DNA from: Nocardioides luti
GTDB lineage: Bacteria; Actinomycetota; Actinomycetes; Propionibacteriales; Nocardioidaceae
Assembly: GCF_014212315.1 (NCBI RefSeq)
Contig: NZ_JACKXE010000001.1
Coordinates: 1,674,001-1,738,000, forward strand
Reading direction: 5' to 3'
Length of the DNA stretch: 64,000 bases
Shown here: in pieces, positions 33,386-42,247 of the stretch
Layout: each line of letters starts with the position of its first letter
Position numbering within the stretch: the stretch's first letter is position 1
The notes under the pieces: model-generated
The model's input: the letters and a program-made list of their open reading frames with translations, nothing else
What the model was told of the DNA's origin: nothing
Database searches by the model: none
Program-made: the position numbers and the translations under genes

Positions 33386-33455
33386 CCGCGGCTCCCCGCC
33401 GCGACCGCACCCGGGAGAGGGCATGGCTGAGCATGTGGGAAACCACCAAAAGTGG

Positions 33456-33486
33456 AGTCTACGGTGCCGACCGAGGTTGCGTCCAA
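33456..33486 (-). promoter_or_regulatory. Candidate promoter of tRNA-Trp-secE-nusG
   Basis: On the minus strand TTGGAC (33481-33486) and TAGACT (33456-33461) are separated by 19 bp, longer than ideal. It lies about 70 bp upstream of the tRNA 5' end. Confidence 0.35.
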
Positions 33487-33550
33487 ACCGGCCCCCGGAC
33501 CGCGTGGCCGTCCGGGTGAAACCCCCGGGCCGCTGACGCCGGCCCGCCTC

Positions 33551-33556
33551 TACGAT
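33551..33556 (+). promoter_or_regulatory. -10 element giving a leaderless aminotransferase transcript
   Basis: TACGAT ends 6 nt before the ATG at 33563, so transcription would start at or next to the A of the start codon. No ribosome site lies in this gap. No -35 consensus is seen at the expected spacing. Confidence 0.55.
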
Positions 33557-33562
33557 GGTGCC

Positions 33563-34795
33563 ATGACCTCCAACTCGCCCGCCCAGCCCGCTTCGGGGCC
33601 CCGCGAACGACGTGTCTCCCGACGGATCGGCGCGATCGCCGAGTCGGCGACGCTCAAGGTCGATGCGAAGGCCAAGGCGCTCAAGGCCGAGGGCCGGCCG
33701 GTCATCGGCTTCGGCGCCGGCGAGCCCGACTTCCCCACGCCGGACTACATCGTGGACGCCGCGGTCGACGCCTGCCGCGACCCGAAGAACCACCGCTACA
33801 CCCCGGCCGGCGGCCTGCCCGAGCTGAAGAAGGCGATCGCCGAGAAGACGCTGCGCGACAGCGGCCTCGAGGTCGACCCGGCCCAGGTGCTCGTCACCAA
33901 CGGCGGCAAGCAGGCGATCTACGCGGCGTTCGCCGCGATGCTCGACCCCGAGGACGAGGTCATCGTCCCGGCGCCGTACTGGACGACGTACCCCGAGGCC
34001 ATCCAGCTGGCCGGCGGCGTGGCCGTCGAGGTGCTCGCCGACGAGACCCAGGACTACAAGGTCACCGTCGAGCAGCTCGAGGCGGCGCGCACCGAGCGGA
34101 CCAAGGTCCTGCTCTTCGTCTCCCCCTCGAACCCCACCGGCTCGGTCTACACCGCCGACGAGATCCGTGCGATCGGCCGCTGGGTCGAGGACCACGACCT
34201 GTGGGTGCTGACCGACGAGATCTACGAGCACCTGGTCTACGACGGCGCCGACACCGGCTCGATGCCCGTGCTCTGCCCCTACCTCCAGGACAACTGCGTG
34301 GTCGTCAACGGCGTGGCGAAGACCTACGCGATGACCGGGTGGCGGGTCGGCTGGATGATCGGCCCGAAGGACCTCGTCAAGGCCGCCACGAACCTCCAGT
34401 CGCACGCGACCTCGAACGTCTCCAACGTCGCGCAGCGCGCCGCGCTGGCCGCCGTCACCGGCGACCTCACCGCGGTCGACGAGATGAAGGTGGCCTTCGA
34501 CCGCCGGCGGAAGACCATCGTGCGGATGCTCAACGAGATCGAGGGCGTCTACTGCCCCACCCCGCTCGGCGCGTTCTACGCCTACCCGTCGGTCAAGGGC
34601 CTGCTCGGCAAGGAGTACGACGGCACGCTGGTCGAGACCTCGGCCCAGCTCGCCGAGTACATGCTCGAGAACGCCGAGGTGGCCGCGGTGCCCGGTGAGG
34701 CGTTCGGGTCGCCCGGCTACCTGCGCTTCTCCTACGCGCTCGGGGACGACGACATCGTCGAGGGCATCACGCGCCTCCAGAAGCTCTTCTCCTGA
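33563..34795 (+). CDS. Class I/II pyridoxal-phosphate aminotransferase (aspartate aminotransferase-like)
   Basis: This 410-aa enzyme has [18 protein letters not shown] near the N-terminus, the [15 protein letters not shown] substrate segment, [10 protein letters not shown], the PLP Lys in [17 protein letters not shown] and the Arg in YLRFSYAL for the carboxylate. This pattern is that of class I aspartate aminotransferases. It moves the amino group between aspartate/glutamate and 2-oxo acids; aromatic acids are possible as well, which would suit the tyrosine pathway elsewhere in the window. The ATG at 33563 is supported by a -10 element 6 nt before it. The adenosine deaminase gene begins right after the stop. 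Confidence 0.9.
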   Translation: MTSNSPAQPASGPRERRVSRRIGAIAESATLKVDAKAKALKAEGRPVIGFGAGEPDFPTPDYIVDAAVDACRDPKNHRYTPAGGLPELKKAIAEKTLRDSGLEVDPAQVLVTNGGKQAIYAAFAAMLDPEDEVIVPAPYWTTYPEAIQLAGGVAVEVLADETQDYKVTVEQLEAARTERTKVLLFVSPSNPTGSVYTADEIRAIGRWVEDHDLWVLTDEIYEHLVYDGADTGSMPVLCPYLQDNCVVVNGVAKTYAMTGWRVGWMIGPKDLVKAATNLQSHATSNVSNVAQRAALAAVTGDLTAVDEMKVAFDRRRKTIVRMLNEIEGVYCPTPLGAFYAYPSVKGLLGKEYDGTLVETSAQLAEYMLENAEVAAVPGEAFGSPGYLRFSYALGDDDIVEGITRLQKLFS

Positions 34796-35875
34796 GTGGT
34801 CCCGACACGCGCGACCGGTGAGGGCAGGGAGCAGCGCGACCTGCTGACGTTGCCCAAGGCGCACCTGCACCTGCACTTCACCGGCTCGATGCGGCACGCC
34901 ACGCTGCTCGAGCTCGCGGAGAGGGACGGGATCTCGCTGCCCGACTCGCTGGTCGCGGAGTGGCCGCCGCAGCTGTCCGCGGCCGACGAGAAGGGCTGGT
35001 TCCGCTTCCAGCGGCTCTACGACGTCGCCCGGTCCGTGCTCCGCACCGAGGACGACGTACGCCGCCTGGTCCGCGAGGCCGCGGAGGACGACGTCCGCGA
35101 CGGCGGCCGGTGGCTGGAGATCCAGGTCGACCCCAGCGGGTACGCCGCCCGCTTCGGCGGCATCACGGCCTTCACCGACCTGGTGCTGGACGCGGTGCGG
35201 GTCGCGGCCCGTGACACCGGCCTCGGCATGGCCGTCGTCATCGCCGCCAACCGCACCCGGCACCCGCTCGACGCCCGGACCCTGGCCCGCCTGGCCGCGC
35301 AGTACGCCGACCGCGGCGTGGTCGGCTTCGGGCTCTCCAACGACGAGCGCCGCGGCTCGACGGCCGACTTCGCCCCCGCCTTCGCGATCGCGGAGCGGGC
35401 CGGCCTCACCCTGGTCCCGCACGGCGGCGAGCTGCGCGGGCCCGAGCACGTGCGGACCTGCCTGGACACGCTGCACGCCGGACGCCTGGGCCACGGCGTG
35501 CGCTCGGCCGAGGACCCCGAGCTGCTGGACCGCATCGTGCAGGCCGGCGTGGCGCTGGAGGTCTGCCCGGTCTCGAACGTCGCCCTCGGGGTCTACTCCG
35601 ACCTGACCTCGGTGCCGCTCCCCACCCTGATGGCGGCCGGCGCGACGATCGCGCTGGGCGCCGACGACCCGCTGCTCTTCGGCTCGCAGCTCGCCGGGCA
35701 GTACGCCACGATGCGGGCCGCCCACGACCTGACCGACCGCCAGCTGGCCGACCTGGCGGCGATGTCGGTGCGCGCCTCCCGCGCGCCGGACGCGGTGCGC
35801 GACGCGATCCTCTCCGACATCGAGCGGTGGATCGACCCCGTCACGGCCGGCGCGCCTGCGAGGATGTCCCCGTGA
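34796..35875 (+). CDS. Adenosine deaminase family protein
   Basis: This 359-aa metal-dependent hydrolase has the Zn-binding HLHLHF near residue 25, HGGE (His and Glu of the active site), LGHGVR and the final Asp pair in LGADDPLLF. By family it deaminates adenosine or a related aminopurine; because the family includes adenine- and futalosine-related deaminases, the exact substrate is open. GTG at 34796 directly follows the aminotransferase stop. The stop overlaps the next gene's GTG (35872-35875). Confidence 0.88.
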   Translation: MVPTRATGEGREQRDLLTLPKAHLHLHFTGSMRHATLLELAERDGISLPDSLVAEWPPQLSAADEKGWFRFQRLYDVARSVLRTEDDVRRLVREAAEDDVRDGGRWLEIQVDPSGYAARFGGITAFTDLVLDAVRVAARDTGLGMAVVIAANRTRHPLDARTLARLAAQYADRGVVGFGLSNDERRGSTADFAPAFAIAERAGLTLVPHGGELRGPEHVRTCLDTLHAGRLGHGVRSAEDPELLDRIVQAGVALEVCPVSNVALGVYSDLTSVPLPTLMAAGATIALGADDPLLFGSQLAGQYATMRAAHDLTDRQLADLAAMSVRASRAPDAVRDAILSDIERWIDPVTAGAPARMSP

Positions 35876-36432
35876 CGACTTCCGACTCCGGGGACCAGAA
35901 CCCGTCCGACGGCTCGATGCCCCCCACGCACCAGCCCTACGGCCAGCAGCCGCCCACCAACCCCTACGGCCCGCCGCCGGTGCCGCCCACCCAGAACCCC
36001 TACGGTGAGGCGCCCCCGCAGCAGAACCCCTACGGCCAGGGCGCGCCCTCGCCGTACGGCACGCCGGCACCGCCGCCCTACGGCCAGCCCCAGGGCTACC
36101 CGCAGCCCGGCCAGGCGCCCGGCTACGGCTACGGCCAGCCGGTCGCGGCGAACCACCCCTCGGCGACCACCGCGCTGGTGCTGTCGCTGATCGGCCTCGC
36201 CGGCATCCTCTTCTGCGGCGGCATCACGCTCGTCCTGTCGCCGTTCGCCTGGCGCATCGGCGCCAAGGCGGTCCGCGAGATCGACGCGAGCCCGGGGCAG
36301 TACGCCGGGCGCGACCAGGCCAACGCCGGGAAGATCATGGGGCTGATCGGCACCGTGCTCATCGGCATCCTGCTCGCCATCGGGCTCGTCGCCCTGGTCG
36401 CGGTGGGCGCCGGCAGCTCCACGTCGCCCTGA
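35872..36432 (+). CDS. Pro/Tyr/Gly-rich DUF4190-like membrane protein
   Basis: This 186-aa protein has an N-terminal half (about 1-95) of NPYG and PYG repeats, rich in Pro, Gln, Gly and Tyr, probably disordered and cytoplasmic. Two membrane helices follow (about 104-128 and 157-180), with an intervening segment RIGAKAVREIDASPGQYAGR typical of DUF4190-like proteins. GTG at 35872 overlaps the upstream stop by 4 nt. Function is not known. It is convergent with murB, 24 bp away. Confidence 0.8.
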   Translation: MTTSDSGDQNPSDGSMPPTHQPYGQQPPTNPYGPPPVPPTQNPYGEAPPQQNPYGQGAPSPYGTPAPPPYGQPQGYPQPGQAPGYGYGQPVAANHPSATTALVLSLIGLAGILFCGGITLVLSPFAWRIGAKAVREIDASPGQYAGRDQANAGKIMGLIGTVLIGILLAIGLVALVAVGAGSSTSP

Positions 36433-36456
36433 CCCCGGCCTGACGGCCGGACGGCG

Positions 36457-37488
36457 TCAGAGCGAGCAGCCGACGAGGACCGGCTCGTTGACCAGCCGGA
36501 TGCCGAACTGCATCTCGACGCCGTCGCGCACCTCGAGCGCCAGGGCGAGCAGGTCGCTGGTCGTGGCGCCACCGCGGTTGGTCAGGGCGAGCGTGTGCTT
36601 GGTCGACAGGCCGACCCGGTCGTTGCCGTGGCCCTTGGTGAAGCCGGCGTGCTCGATCAGCCAGGCGGCGCTGGTCTTGACCGTGCCGTCCTCCTGCGGC
36701 CAGGCCGGGGCGCCGTCCGGGACGGCCGCGGCGGGGACGACGGGGTTGGTGAAGAACGACCCGGCGCTCCACGTGTCGTGGTCGGCCTCGTCGAGCACCA
36801 TGCCCTTGCCGGCCCGCAGGCCGAGCACGGCCGCGCGGACGTCGGCGAGCGGCGCGCGGCCGCCCGGCTCGACGCCGAGGGTGCGGGCGAGCTCGGCGTA
36901 CGTCGCGGGGGTGCCGAGGTCGCCCTGCCGGAACTGGAAGGTCACCGACAGCACGACGTGGCGGCCGGGGTCGGCCTTGAAGCGGCTGTGGCGGTAGCCG
37001 AAGCCGCAGTCGGCGTTGGCGAAGGTGCGGACGCCCTTGAGGGTGCGGTCCCACACCCGGACCGACGCGATCGTCTGCGCGACCTCCTGGCCGTAGGCGC
37101 CGACGTTCTGGATCGGGGTCGCCCCGACGGAGCCCGGGATGCCGGAGAGCGCCTCGACGCCGACCCAGCCCGAGGCCACGGCGCGCGCGACCAGGTCGTC
37201 CCAGGACTCCCCCGCGGCCACGGTGACGAGCACCCCGCCGCACGAGGTGCCGTCCTCGACGTCCGGGGAGATCCCGCGGGTCGCGACGCGGACGACGGTG
37301 CCGCCGAAGCCGGCGTCGGCCACGACCAGGTTGCTGCCGCCACCGAGGACCAGCACGGACTCCCCCGCCTCGTCGGCACGGCGTACGGCGTCGACGAGCG
37401 CGTCCTCGGTGGTGGCCGTGACGAAGCGACCGGCCGGGCCGCCGAGGTGGAGCGTGGTGTGGTCGGCCAGCAGGGTGGGCTCAGGCAC
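36457..37488 (-). CDS. murB: UDP-N-acetylmuramate dehydrogenase
   Basis: This 343-aa flavoenzyme reduces UDP-GlcNAc-enolpyruvate to UDP-MurNAc in peptidoglycan synthesis. The FAD-binding part has VLVLGGGSNLVVADAGF and SGIPGSVGATPIQNVGAYGQ, and the catalytic region has GFGYRHSRFK and SAGSFFTNPVVP. The last part has GVEMQFGIRLVNEPVLVG with the late Glu. GTG at 37488 overlaps the hadB stop by 8 nt, giving translational coupling. Confidence 0.97.
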   Translation of the reverse strand: MPEPTLLADHTTLHLGGPAGRFVTATTEDALVDAVRRADEAGESVLVLGGGSNLVVADAGFGGTVVRVATRGISPDVEDGTSCGGVLVTVAAGESWDDLVARAVASGWVGVEALSGIPGSVGATPIQNVGAYGQEVAQTIASVRVWDRTLKGVRTFANADCGFGYRHSRFKADPGRHVVLSVTFQFRQGDLGTPATYAELARTLGVEPGGRAPLADVRAAVLGLRAGKGMVLDEADHDTWSAGSFFTNPVVPAAAVPDGAPAWPQEDGTVKTSAAWLIEHAGFTKGHGNDRVGLSTKHTLALTNRGGATTSDLLALALEVRDGVEMQFGIRLVNEPVLVGCSL

Positions 37489-37858
37489 GCACGACCGCCT
37501 TGGGCATGCCGAGCACCTTGGTGCCGTCGCAGGTGACCGTGAGCGCGACCGTGGTGAGCCCCTCGGACTCCCCCTTGGTCTCGCCGGTGACGACGAGGTC
37601 GACGCCGCCCTCCGCCGGCACCACGACGGGGCTGGTGAACTTGCAGCCGAACGACACCACCTCGGCCCCGGGGAACCAGGTCGCGACCGCGCGGGCGGCG
37701 AGCGCCATGGTGTACATCCCGTGGGCGATCACCCCCGGCAGCCCGACGCTGCGCGCCACGTCCTCGTCCTGGTGGATGGGGTTCTGGTCGCCGCTCGCAG
37801 CGGCGTAGGCGACGAGGTCGGCGCGGGTGATCGTGAAGGTCTGCGGGGCCAGGCTCAT
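37481..37858 (-). CDS. hadB: MaoC-type hotdog dehydratase, catalytic subunit (HadB-like)
   Basis: This 125-aa hotdog protein has the hydratase-2 motif DQNPIHQDEDVARSVGLPG with the catalytic Asp and His and the AHGM end. In mycobacteria HadB joins HadA or HadC to dehydrate 3-hydroxyacyl-ACP in fatty-acid synthase II. The pair lies near rpmG and secE, as Rv0635-Rv0636 do. The role here is fatty-acid elongation by analogy. It overlaps hadA by 4 nt and murB by 8 nt. No hadC is visible. Confidence 0.85.
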   Translation of the reverse strand: MSLAPQTFTITRADLVAYAAASGDQNPIHQDEDVARSVGLPGVIAHGMYTMALAARAVATWFPGAEVVSFGCKFTSPVVVPAEGGVDLVVTGETKGESEGLTTVALTVTCDGTKVLGMPKAVVRA

Positions 37859-38256
37859 GCGTCGGCCCCCCGGTGCACGAGCGTCGCGCTGGTCGAGCAG
37901 ACCAGGGCACCGGCCTCGTCGGTGATCCGGCTGGTCGTGCCGATGATGTCGTTGCCGGCGATCTGGCGCAGCGTCGCAACCGTGAGCGTCGCGGTGAGCA
38001 CGTCGCCGGGGACGACCGGGCGCTCGTAGGCGAACCTCTGCTCGCCGTGCACGATCCGGAACAGGTCGATCGACTCGGCCTCGAGGAAGGCGTTCATCGC
38101 GTCGAAGGCGAGCACGATCGGGAAGGTCGCGGGCGCCGGGCCGCCGTCGTAGCTCCCGCCGGTCGCGGCGACGAACGCGCGCACCTGCTCCTCGGACACG
38201 GCGTACGGGCTCGTCGGCGGGAACTCCCGCCCGACGAGCGACTGGTCGACAGGCAT
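37855..38256 (-). CDS. hadA: MaoC-like hotdog protein, partner subunit (HadA-like)
   Basis: This 133-aa hotdog-fold protein (VGREFPPTSPYAVSEEQVRAF, VHGEQRFAYERPVVPGD) lacks the DxNPxH hydratase motif of its neighbour, as HadA does. By family it is the non-catalytic partner that binds the long acyl chain. ATG at 38256 starts the hadA-hadB-murB unit, and the divergent lipoprotein gene begins 55 bp away. Confidence 0.83.
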   Translation of the reverse strand: MPVDQSLVGREFPPTSPYAVSEEQVRAFVAATGGSYDGGPAPATFPIVLAFDAMNAFLEAESIDLFRIVHGEQRFAYERPVVPGDVLTATLTVATLRQIAGNDIIGTTSRITDEAGALVCSTSATLVHRGADA

Positions 38257-38311
38257 GCCCCCAAACTAGCGAACGCCGCGGCCCCTGCCGCCGGTGACCG
38301 ACAATGGCGGC

Positions 38312-39364
38312 ATGACTCCCGGGGGACGCGGCCCTGCGCGGCGCCGCTCCGCGGTCGTCGCGGCGCTGGGGAGCCTGCTGGCACTGCTGGGGTCCGGGCT
38401 CGCCGGGTGCACGTCGGAGGCCGGGTCACCCCCGGAGGAGCGCCCGGCCGCCCGTCCGGCGGGCACCGCGGCCCCCACCGCGTGCGGCCCGGTCACCGCC
38501 GACCGCGTACGCGGCCGTGTGCCGTCGTACGTCGTGGGCGGGCCGAGCCGCTTCGCCAACGACCGCGCGGCCTGCGGCGCCGTCTGGTTGGCGGCCGTCG
38601 AGGACGGCTTCGTGGCCCAGGGCCTGGCCGTGTCCGGGCGCACCGCCTGGGTCAGCGGCTTCCCGGGCGACGCGCCGGTCGGGCGGAAGCTGTGCCGGGT
38701 GCAGCGCGTCGATCTCCGGACCGGGCGCGTGCTCGCCGACCTCGACCCGCTGGTCGGGGCCGTGGGCTCGCGCCCCGAGGTCGCCTGCCGGCACGGCGGC
38801 GGCCTGGCCCGCGACGCGCACGGGCTCTGGGTGGCGGAGCTGGCGCGGCTGTGGCTGCTGGACCCGGACGACCTGACCGTACGACGGGTGTGGGACGTCG
38901 TCCCGCCGCTGCGCGGGTCCTTCACGCTGGTCGACGACCGCGGCCGCCTCGGGCTCGGACGCTTCCGCGCGCACGCCGCGACCCGCCTGGACTGGCTCGA
39001 CCCCGCGGCGCTCCTCCGATCCTCCGACGTCACGGTCGACGGCGCCGACGTCGTCGGCTCGGTCCGCGCGCCGGCGGGGGCCCAGGGAGCCGTGTGGGCC
39101 TCGCTCGGGGGCATGCCGGCCGGGGTGTGGTTCGCGACCTCGACCACCCGCTGCGGGGTGCTCGTGGGCCCGGGCGGCCGGCGCCGCGGCCTCGTCCCCG
39201 GCGCCGAGGGGCTGGCACTGGCCGGGCCGGACCGCCTGTGGGTGGTCAGCGAGTCCGGGACCGCGCACTACCAGGCGGCGGGCAGTCGGCCGGTGGTCCC
39301 GACGCTGACCCTGCTCGCCACCGACGACGTACGCCGGTGGGACCGGCCGGCCTGCTCGCTCTGA
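38312..39364 (+). CDS. Lipoprotein with beta-propeller-like repeats, unknown function
   Basis: This 350-aa protein has a lipoprotein signal: an Arg-rich end, hydrophobic core and LAGC lipobox near residue 33. Segments such as GLAVSGRTAWVSGF, GLARDAHGLWVAELARLWLL and GLALAGPDRLWVVSES repeat a pattern of short beta strands ending in LW-V, suggesting a propeller. Several Cys (CGPVT, AACGA, KLCRV, VACRH, TRCGV, PACSL) are spread through the mature part. ATG at 38312 is preferred over GTG at 38294 because GACAAT (38300-38305) lies 6 nt upstream and fits a leaderless start. Ligand unknown. Confidence 0.75.
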   Translation: MTPGGRGPARRRSAVVAALGSLLALLGSGLAGCTSEAGSPPEERPAARPAGTAAPTACGPVTADRVRGRVPSYVVGGPSRFANDRAACGAVWLAAVEDGFVAQGLAVSGRTAWVSGFPGDAPVGRKLCRVQRVDLRTGRVLADLDPLVGAVGSRPEVACRHGGGLARDAHGLWVAELARLWLLDPDDLTVRRVWDVVPPLRGSFTLVDDRGRLGLGRFRAHAATRLDWLDPAALLRSSDVTVDGADVVGSVRAPAGAQGAVWASLGGMPAGVWFATSTTRCGVLVGPGGRRRGLVPGAEGLALAGPDRLWVVSESGTAHYQAAGSRPVVPTLTLLATDDVRRWDRPACSL

Positions 39365-39441
39365 GCGCCCGGCCTCGCTGGGACGGGCGGGTCAGCCGGG
39401 ACTGCCCGGGCTGCTGGGCCTCGGACCCGGCCGCGAAATGG

Positions 39442-39479
39442 GTCGAGGGCGACCACCCTCGCGGGTGGCCGCCCTCGAC
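39442..39479 (-). terminator. rpmG terminator hairpin
   Basis: GTCGAGGGCGACCACCC and GGGTGGCCGCCCTCGAC form a 17-position stem with loop TCGC. The one imperfect pair is A-C on the plus strand and G-U in the minus-strand RNA, so it favours the rpmG transcript. It shares the core GGGCGACCACCC with the rplL terminator. Confidence 0.8.
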
Positions 39480-39497
39480 GGACGTGTTCGGGTGCGC

Positions 39498-39668
39498 TCA
39501 GCGCGTCTCGCGGTGCGCGGTGTGCGTGCGGCAGCGCGGGCAGAACTTCGCCAGCTCGAGACGGTCGGGGTCGTTGCGGCGGTTCTTCTTGGTGATGTAG
39601 TTCCGCTCCTTGCAGTCCACGCAGGCGAGCGTGATCTTGGGGCGAACGTCGGAGCTCTTGCTAGCCAC
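39498..39668 (-). CDS. rpmG: 50S ribosomal protein L33
   Basis: This 56-aa protein has [20 protein letters not shown] and [11 protein letters not shown], with four Cys in two CxxC pairs, so it is the zinc-binding (C+) form of L33. GTG at 39668 is used because AAGGA lies 6 nt upstream; the longer frame has no ribosome site. It lies 55 bp downstream of tRNA-Met and ends in a hairpin. Confidence 0.95.
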   Translation of the reverse strand: MASKSSDVRPKITLACVDCKERNYITKKNRRNDPDRLELAKFCPRCRTHTAHRETR

Positions 39669-39723
39669 GGGAAGTCCTTTGTCGAATGGGTGTTGCTGGG
39701 TGCTGCGGTCCTGCACGTGCGAG

Positions 39724-39797
39724 TAGCGGGAGCGGGACTCGAACCCGCGACACCACGATTATGAGTCGTGTGCTCTAACCACCTGAGCTACCCCGCC
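39724..39797 (-). tRNA. tRNA-Met (CAU, elongator type)
   Basis: A 74-nt cloverleaf with 5' GGCGGGG pairing TCCCGCT with two G-U pairs, anticodon arm CGACTCATAATCG with CAT, T-arm GCGGGTTCGAGTCCCGC, discriminator A. The paired first position (G-U) argues against initiator tRNA, which has an unpaired 1-72. The gap to tRNA-Thr is 54 bp. Confidence 0.95.
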
Positions 39798-39851
39798 ACG
39801 GGGACAGGGAGGGCACCAGCCAGACTACTGATTGGTGCCGCCCGAACCCAG

Positions 39852-39924
39852 AGCCCCTTTACGGAATCGAACCGTAGACCTTCTCCTTACCATGGAGACG
39901 CTCTGCCGACTGAGCTAAAGGGGC
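39852..39924 (-). tRNA. tRNA-Thr (GGU anticodon)
   Basis: A 73-nt cloverleaf with acceptor stem GCCCCTT/AAGGGGC, anticodon stem TCTCC/GGAGA around the loop ATGGTAA (anticodon GGT), T-arm ACGGTTCGATTCCGT, discriminator T. It is the first gene of the tRNA-Thr, tRNA-Met, rpmG run. Confidence 0.95.
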
Positions 39925-39954
39925 AACGACGGAGAACGATACACAGGGAGACGC

Positions 39955-40767
39955 GTGATCGAAAAATCGGGTCAGGAGCCCTGCTTCTACCGGCTCGTCG
40001 ACAGCCCCGAGGACGGTCCCCAGACCGTCGACTCCCTGCCCTCCGCGGCCGGTCCGTGGAGCCCCGACGCCCAGCACGGAGGGCCCCCTGCGGCCCTCCT
40101 CGGCCGGGCCGTCGAGCGGCTCGCGGCGGCGTCGTTCGGCGCCGTGCACGTGGGCCGCTTCACGATGGAGCTGCTGGGCCCGGTGCCGGTCGGACGGCTC
40201 GCCGTGAGCGCCTCCGTGCTGCGCCCCGGGAGGTCGGTGCAGCTGATCGGCGCCGAGCTGCGCGACGTCGCACGCGACCGCGCCGTGGCCACGGCACGGG
40301 CGTGGACCTTCCCCGTCTCCGACGCGGGGCCGGTGCCGCCGACGCCGCTCGGCCACGGACCGTCCGACGGGACGCTGCGACCGCGGCCGACCGGGTGGCA
40401 CGGCGGCTACCTCGACGCGGTCGAGTGGCGCTGGATCACCGGGTCCGTCGAGGCCCCCGGACCCGGCGTCGTGTGGATGCGACCGCCCGCCCTGGTCGCC
40501 GGTGAGGAGCCGTCGCCGCTGCAGCGGCTGCTGGCGTGCGTGGACTCCGCGTCGGGCGTCAGCGCCGCCCTGGACGTGCGCGAGTGGGGCTTCCTCAACA
40601 CCGAGCTGACCGTGCACGTGCTCCGCCCGCCCGAGGGCGGCTGGATCTGCCTGGACGCGGCCACCACGCTGGGCACCGGCGCCGTCGGGCTGGCCGGCTC
40701 CACGGCGTACGACGAACGCGGGCTGGTGGCCCGGTCCGCGCAGGCGCTGCTGGTGGCCCGTCGCTGA
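39955..40767 (+). CDS. Acyl-CoA thioesterase-like family protein
   Basis: This 270-aa protein looks like a double-hotdog thioesterase: a first half with HGGPPAALLGRAVE, GRFTMELLGPVPVGRL and a second half beginning near 145 with LLACVDSASGVSAALDVREW and FLNTELTVHVLRPPEG. The pattern fits TesB-like acyl-CoA thioesterases of unknown chain length. The start is GTG at 39955. It diverges from the tRNA-Thr run by 30 bp, which leaves little room for a promoter. Confidence 0.75.
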   Translation: MIEKSGQEPCFYRLVDSPEDGPQTVDSLPSAAGPWSPDAQHGGPPAALLGRAVERLAAASFGAVHVGRFTMELLGPVPVGRLAVSASVLRPGRSVQLIGAELRDVARDRAVATARAWTFPVSDAGPVPPTPLGHGPSDGTLRPRPTGWHGGYLDAVEWRWITGSVEAPGPGVVWMRPPALVAGEEPSPLQRLLACVDSASGVSAALDVREWGFLNTELTVHVLRPPEGGWICLDAATTLGTGAVGLAGSTAYDERGLVARSAQALLVARR

Positions 40768-40770
40768 CGG

Positions 40771-42171
40771 TCAGTCCTGGATGCGCGCCCAGGGGTGCGC
40801 CTCCTCGAGCTCGTAGGCGAGCTCGAGGAGCAGGGCCTCGCGGCCGACACCGGCGGCGAACATCATCCCCTGCGGCAGGCCGGCCGCCGTGGTGGCGAGG
40901 GGCAGCGAGATCGCGGGCTCGCCGGTCACGTTCTGCACCGGCGTGAAGGCGACCCACTCGAGCAGCCGGTCCCGGATCGTCTCGTAGTCCTGTCCGGGGT
41001 CCAGCCAGCCGATGCGGGGCGTCTCGCGCAGCAGGGTGGGCGACAGCACGACGTCGTGGTCGGCGTAGAGCCGAGCGGAGTGGCGCTGGCTGCGGCGCAG
41101 CCGGACGATCGCGGCGGGGAGCCGGTGCAGGTTGCGCCGCGCGTGGCGGGCCAGGCCGGTGGTGAGGTGGTCGAGGTTCTCCGGGTGCCACTGGCGCCCG
41201 TGCTGGCGGCGGCCGGACGCCACGAGGGACATCGCGAGCAGCGACCAGTAGAGCAGGAAGTCGTCGGCCAGGGAGGCCGGCATCGTCGACTCGACCTGCT
41301 CGACCCGGTGGCCGAGCTCCTCGAGCCGCCGCGCCGTCTGGAGGGTCAGCTCCGTCACCTCGGGGGTGGCGCCCACCCCGGCCTCGGCCGTGAGCACGGC
41401 GACCCGCAGACGGGTCCGGCCCGGGCGGGTGATGTCGCCGACCGGCGGGAGGTGCAGCGCGCGGTAGACCTTCTCGGACTCGCGGAAGAACGCCGCGGTG
41501 TCGCGCACCGAGCGGGTCACGACGCCGTCGGAGACGATCCGGATCGGCATGTCCCGCATCAGCTTGTCCTGCGCGAGCCGGTCGCGCGTGGGCTTGAGCC
41601 CGACCAGTCCGTTGACCGAGGCCGGGATGCGGATGGAGCCGCCGCCGTCGTTGGCGTGCGCGATCGGCACCGCGCCGGCGGCGACGAGCGCGGCCGAGCC
41701 GGCCGAGGAGGCACCGGCCGTGTGGTCGGTGTCCCAGGGCGTGCGGACCGCGCCGAGCCGGGGGTGCTCGGCCGACGCACTGAAGCCGTACTCGCTGAGC
41801 TGGGTCTTGCCGAGCGGGAGCAGGCCGGTGGCGAGGTACATCCGGGCGAGGTCGCCGTCGCGGCGGATCGGACGGGGCTCGTAGGAGTCGGTGCCCGAGC
41901 CGGTCGGCATCCCCGCGACGTCGACGTTGTCCTTGAGGAACGTCGGGACGCCGGCGAAGTAGCCGCCCCGCGGGTCACGGGCCTCCGCGCGGGCGCGGTC
42001 GAGGTCGGCGTACGCCACCGCCCCGAGGGGGTCGCCGACCTTCTCCACCCGCGCGATCGCGGCCTCCACGACGTCGGTGACCGTCACGTCCCGGGCCTGG
42101 ATGGCCTCGACCAGGCCGACCGCGTCGAGGTCACCGAGGGCGTCGTCTCCGAAGGCGTGCACGCGCGTCAT
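40771..42171 (-). CDS. Amidase signature family enzyme
   Basis: This 466-aa enzyme hydrolyses an amide, by family. The catalytic Lys is K80 in FLKDNVDV, the cis-Ser is S155 or S156 in GASSAGSAAL, and the nucleophile is S179 in GGGSIRIPAS. The substrate cannot be predicted; GatA of the tRNA amidotransferase is unlikely since no gatB or gatC is adjacent. It ends 3 bp from the convergent thioesterase-like gene. Confidence 0.9.
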   Translation of the reverse strand: MTRVHAFGDDALGDLDAVGLVEAIQARDVTVTDVVEAAIARVEKVGDPLGAVAYADLDRARAEARDPRGGYFAGVPTFLKDNVDVAGMPTGSGTDSYEPRPIRRDGDLARMYLATGLLPLGKTQLSEYGFSASAEHPRLGAVRTPWDTDHTAGASSAGSAALVAAGAVPIAHANDGGGSIRIPASVNGLVGLKPTRDRLAQDKLMRDMPIRIVSDGVVTRSVRDTAAFFRESEKVYRALHLPPVGDITRPGRTRLRVAVLTAEAGVGATPEVTELTLQTARRLEELGHRVEQVESTMPASLADDFLLYWSLLAMSLVASGRRQHGRQWHPENLDHLTTGLARHARRNLHRLPAAIVRLRRSQRHSARLYADHDVVLSPTLLRETPRIGWLDPGQDYETIRDRLLEWVAFTPVQNVTGEPAISLPLATTAAGLPQGMMFAAGVGREALLLELAYELEEAHPWARIQD

Positions 42172-42247
42172 GGCTGCACGCTAGTGGCCTTGGACGGCAC
42201 CGCGGGGAGGGGTCCGGGAACGGCGCGGCCGGAGCCGGGCGCGGCCG

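Noticed and set aside
32999..36070. 1023-codon minus frame ending in SecE
   Set aside because: Only the last 82 codons (from GTG 33247) are SecE; the rest is antisense to the deaminase and aminotransferase genes and crosses tRNA-Trp.
39365..39441. Small gene downstream of the lipoprotein gene
   Set aside because: No start with ribosome site and no conserved frame in 77 bp.
40771..42171. GatA of the tRNA amidotransferase
   Set aside because: No gatB or gatC adjoining; general amidase is the safer call.
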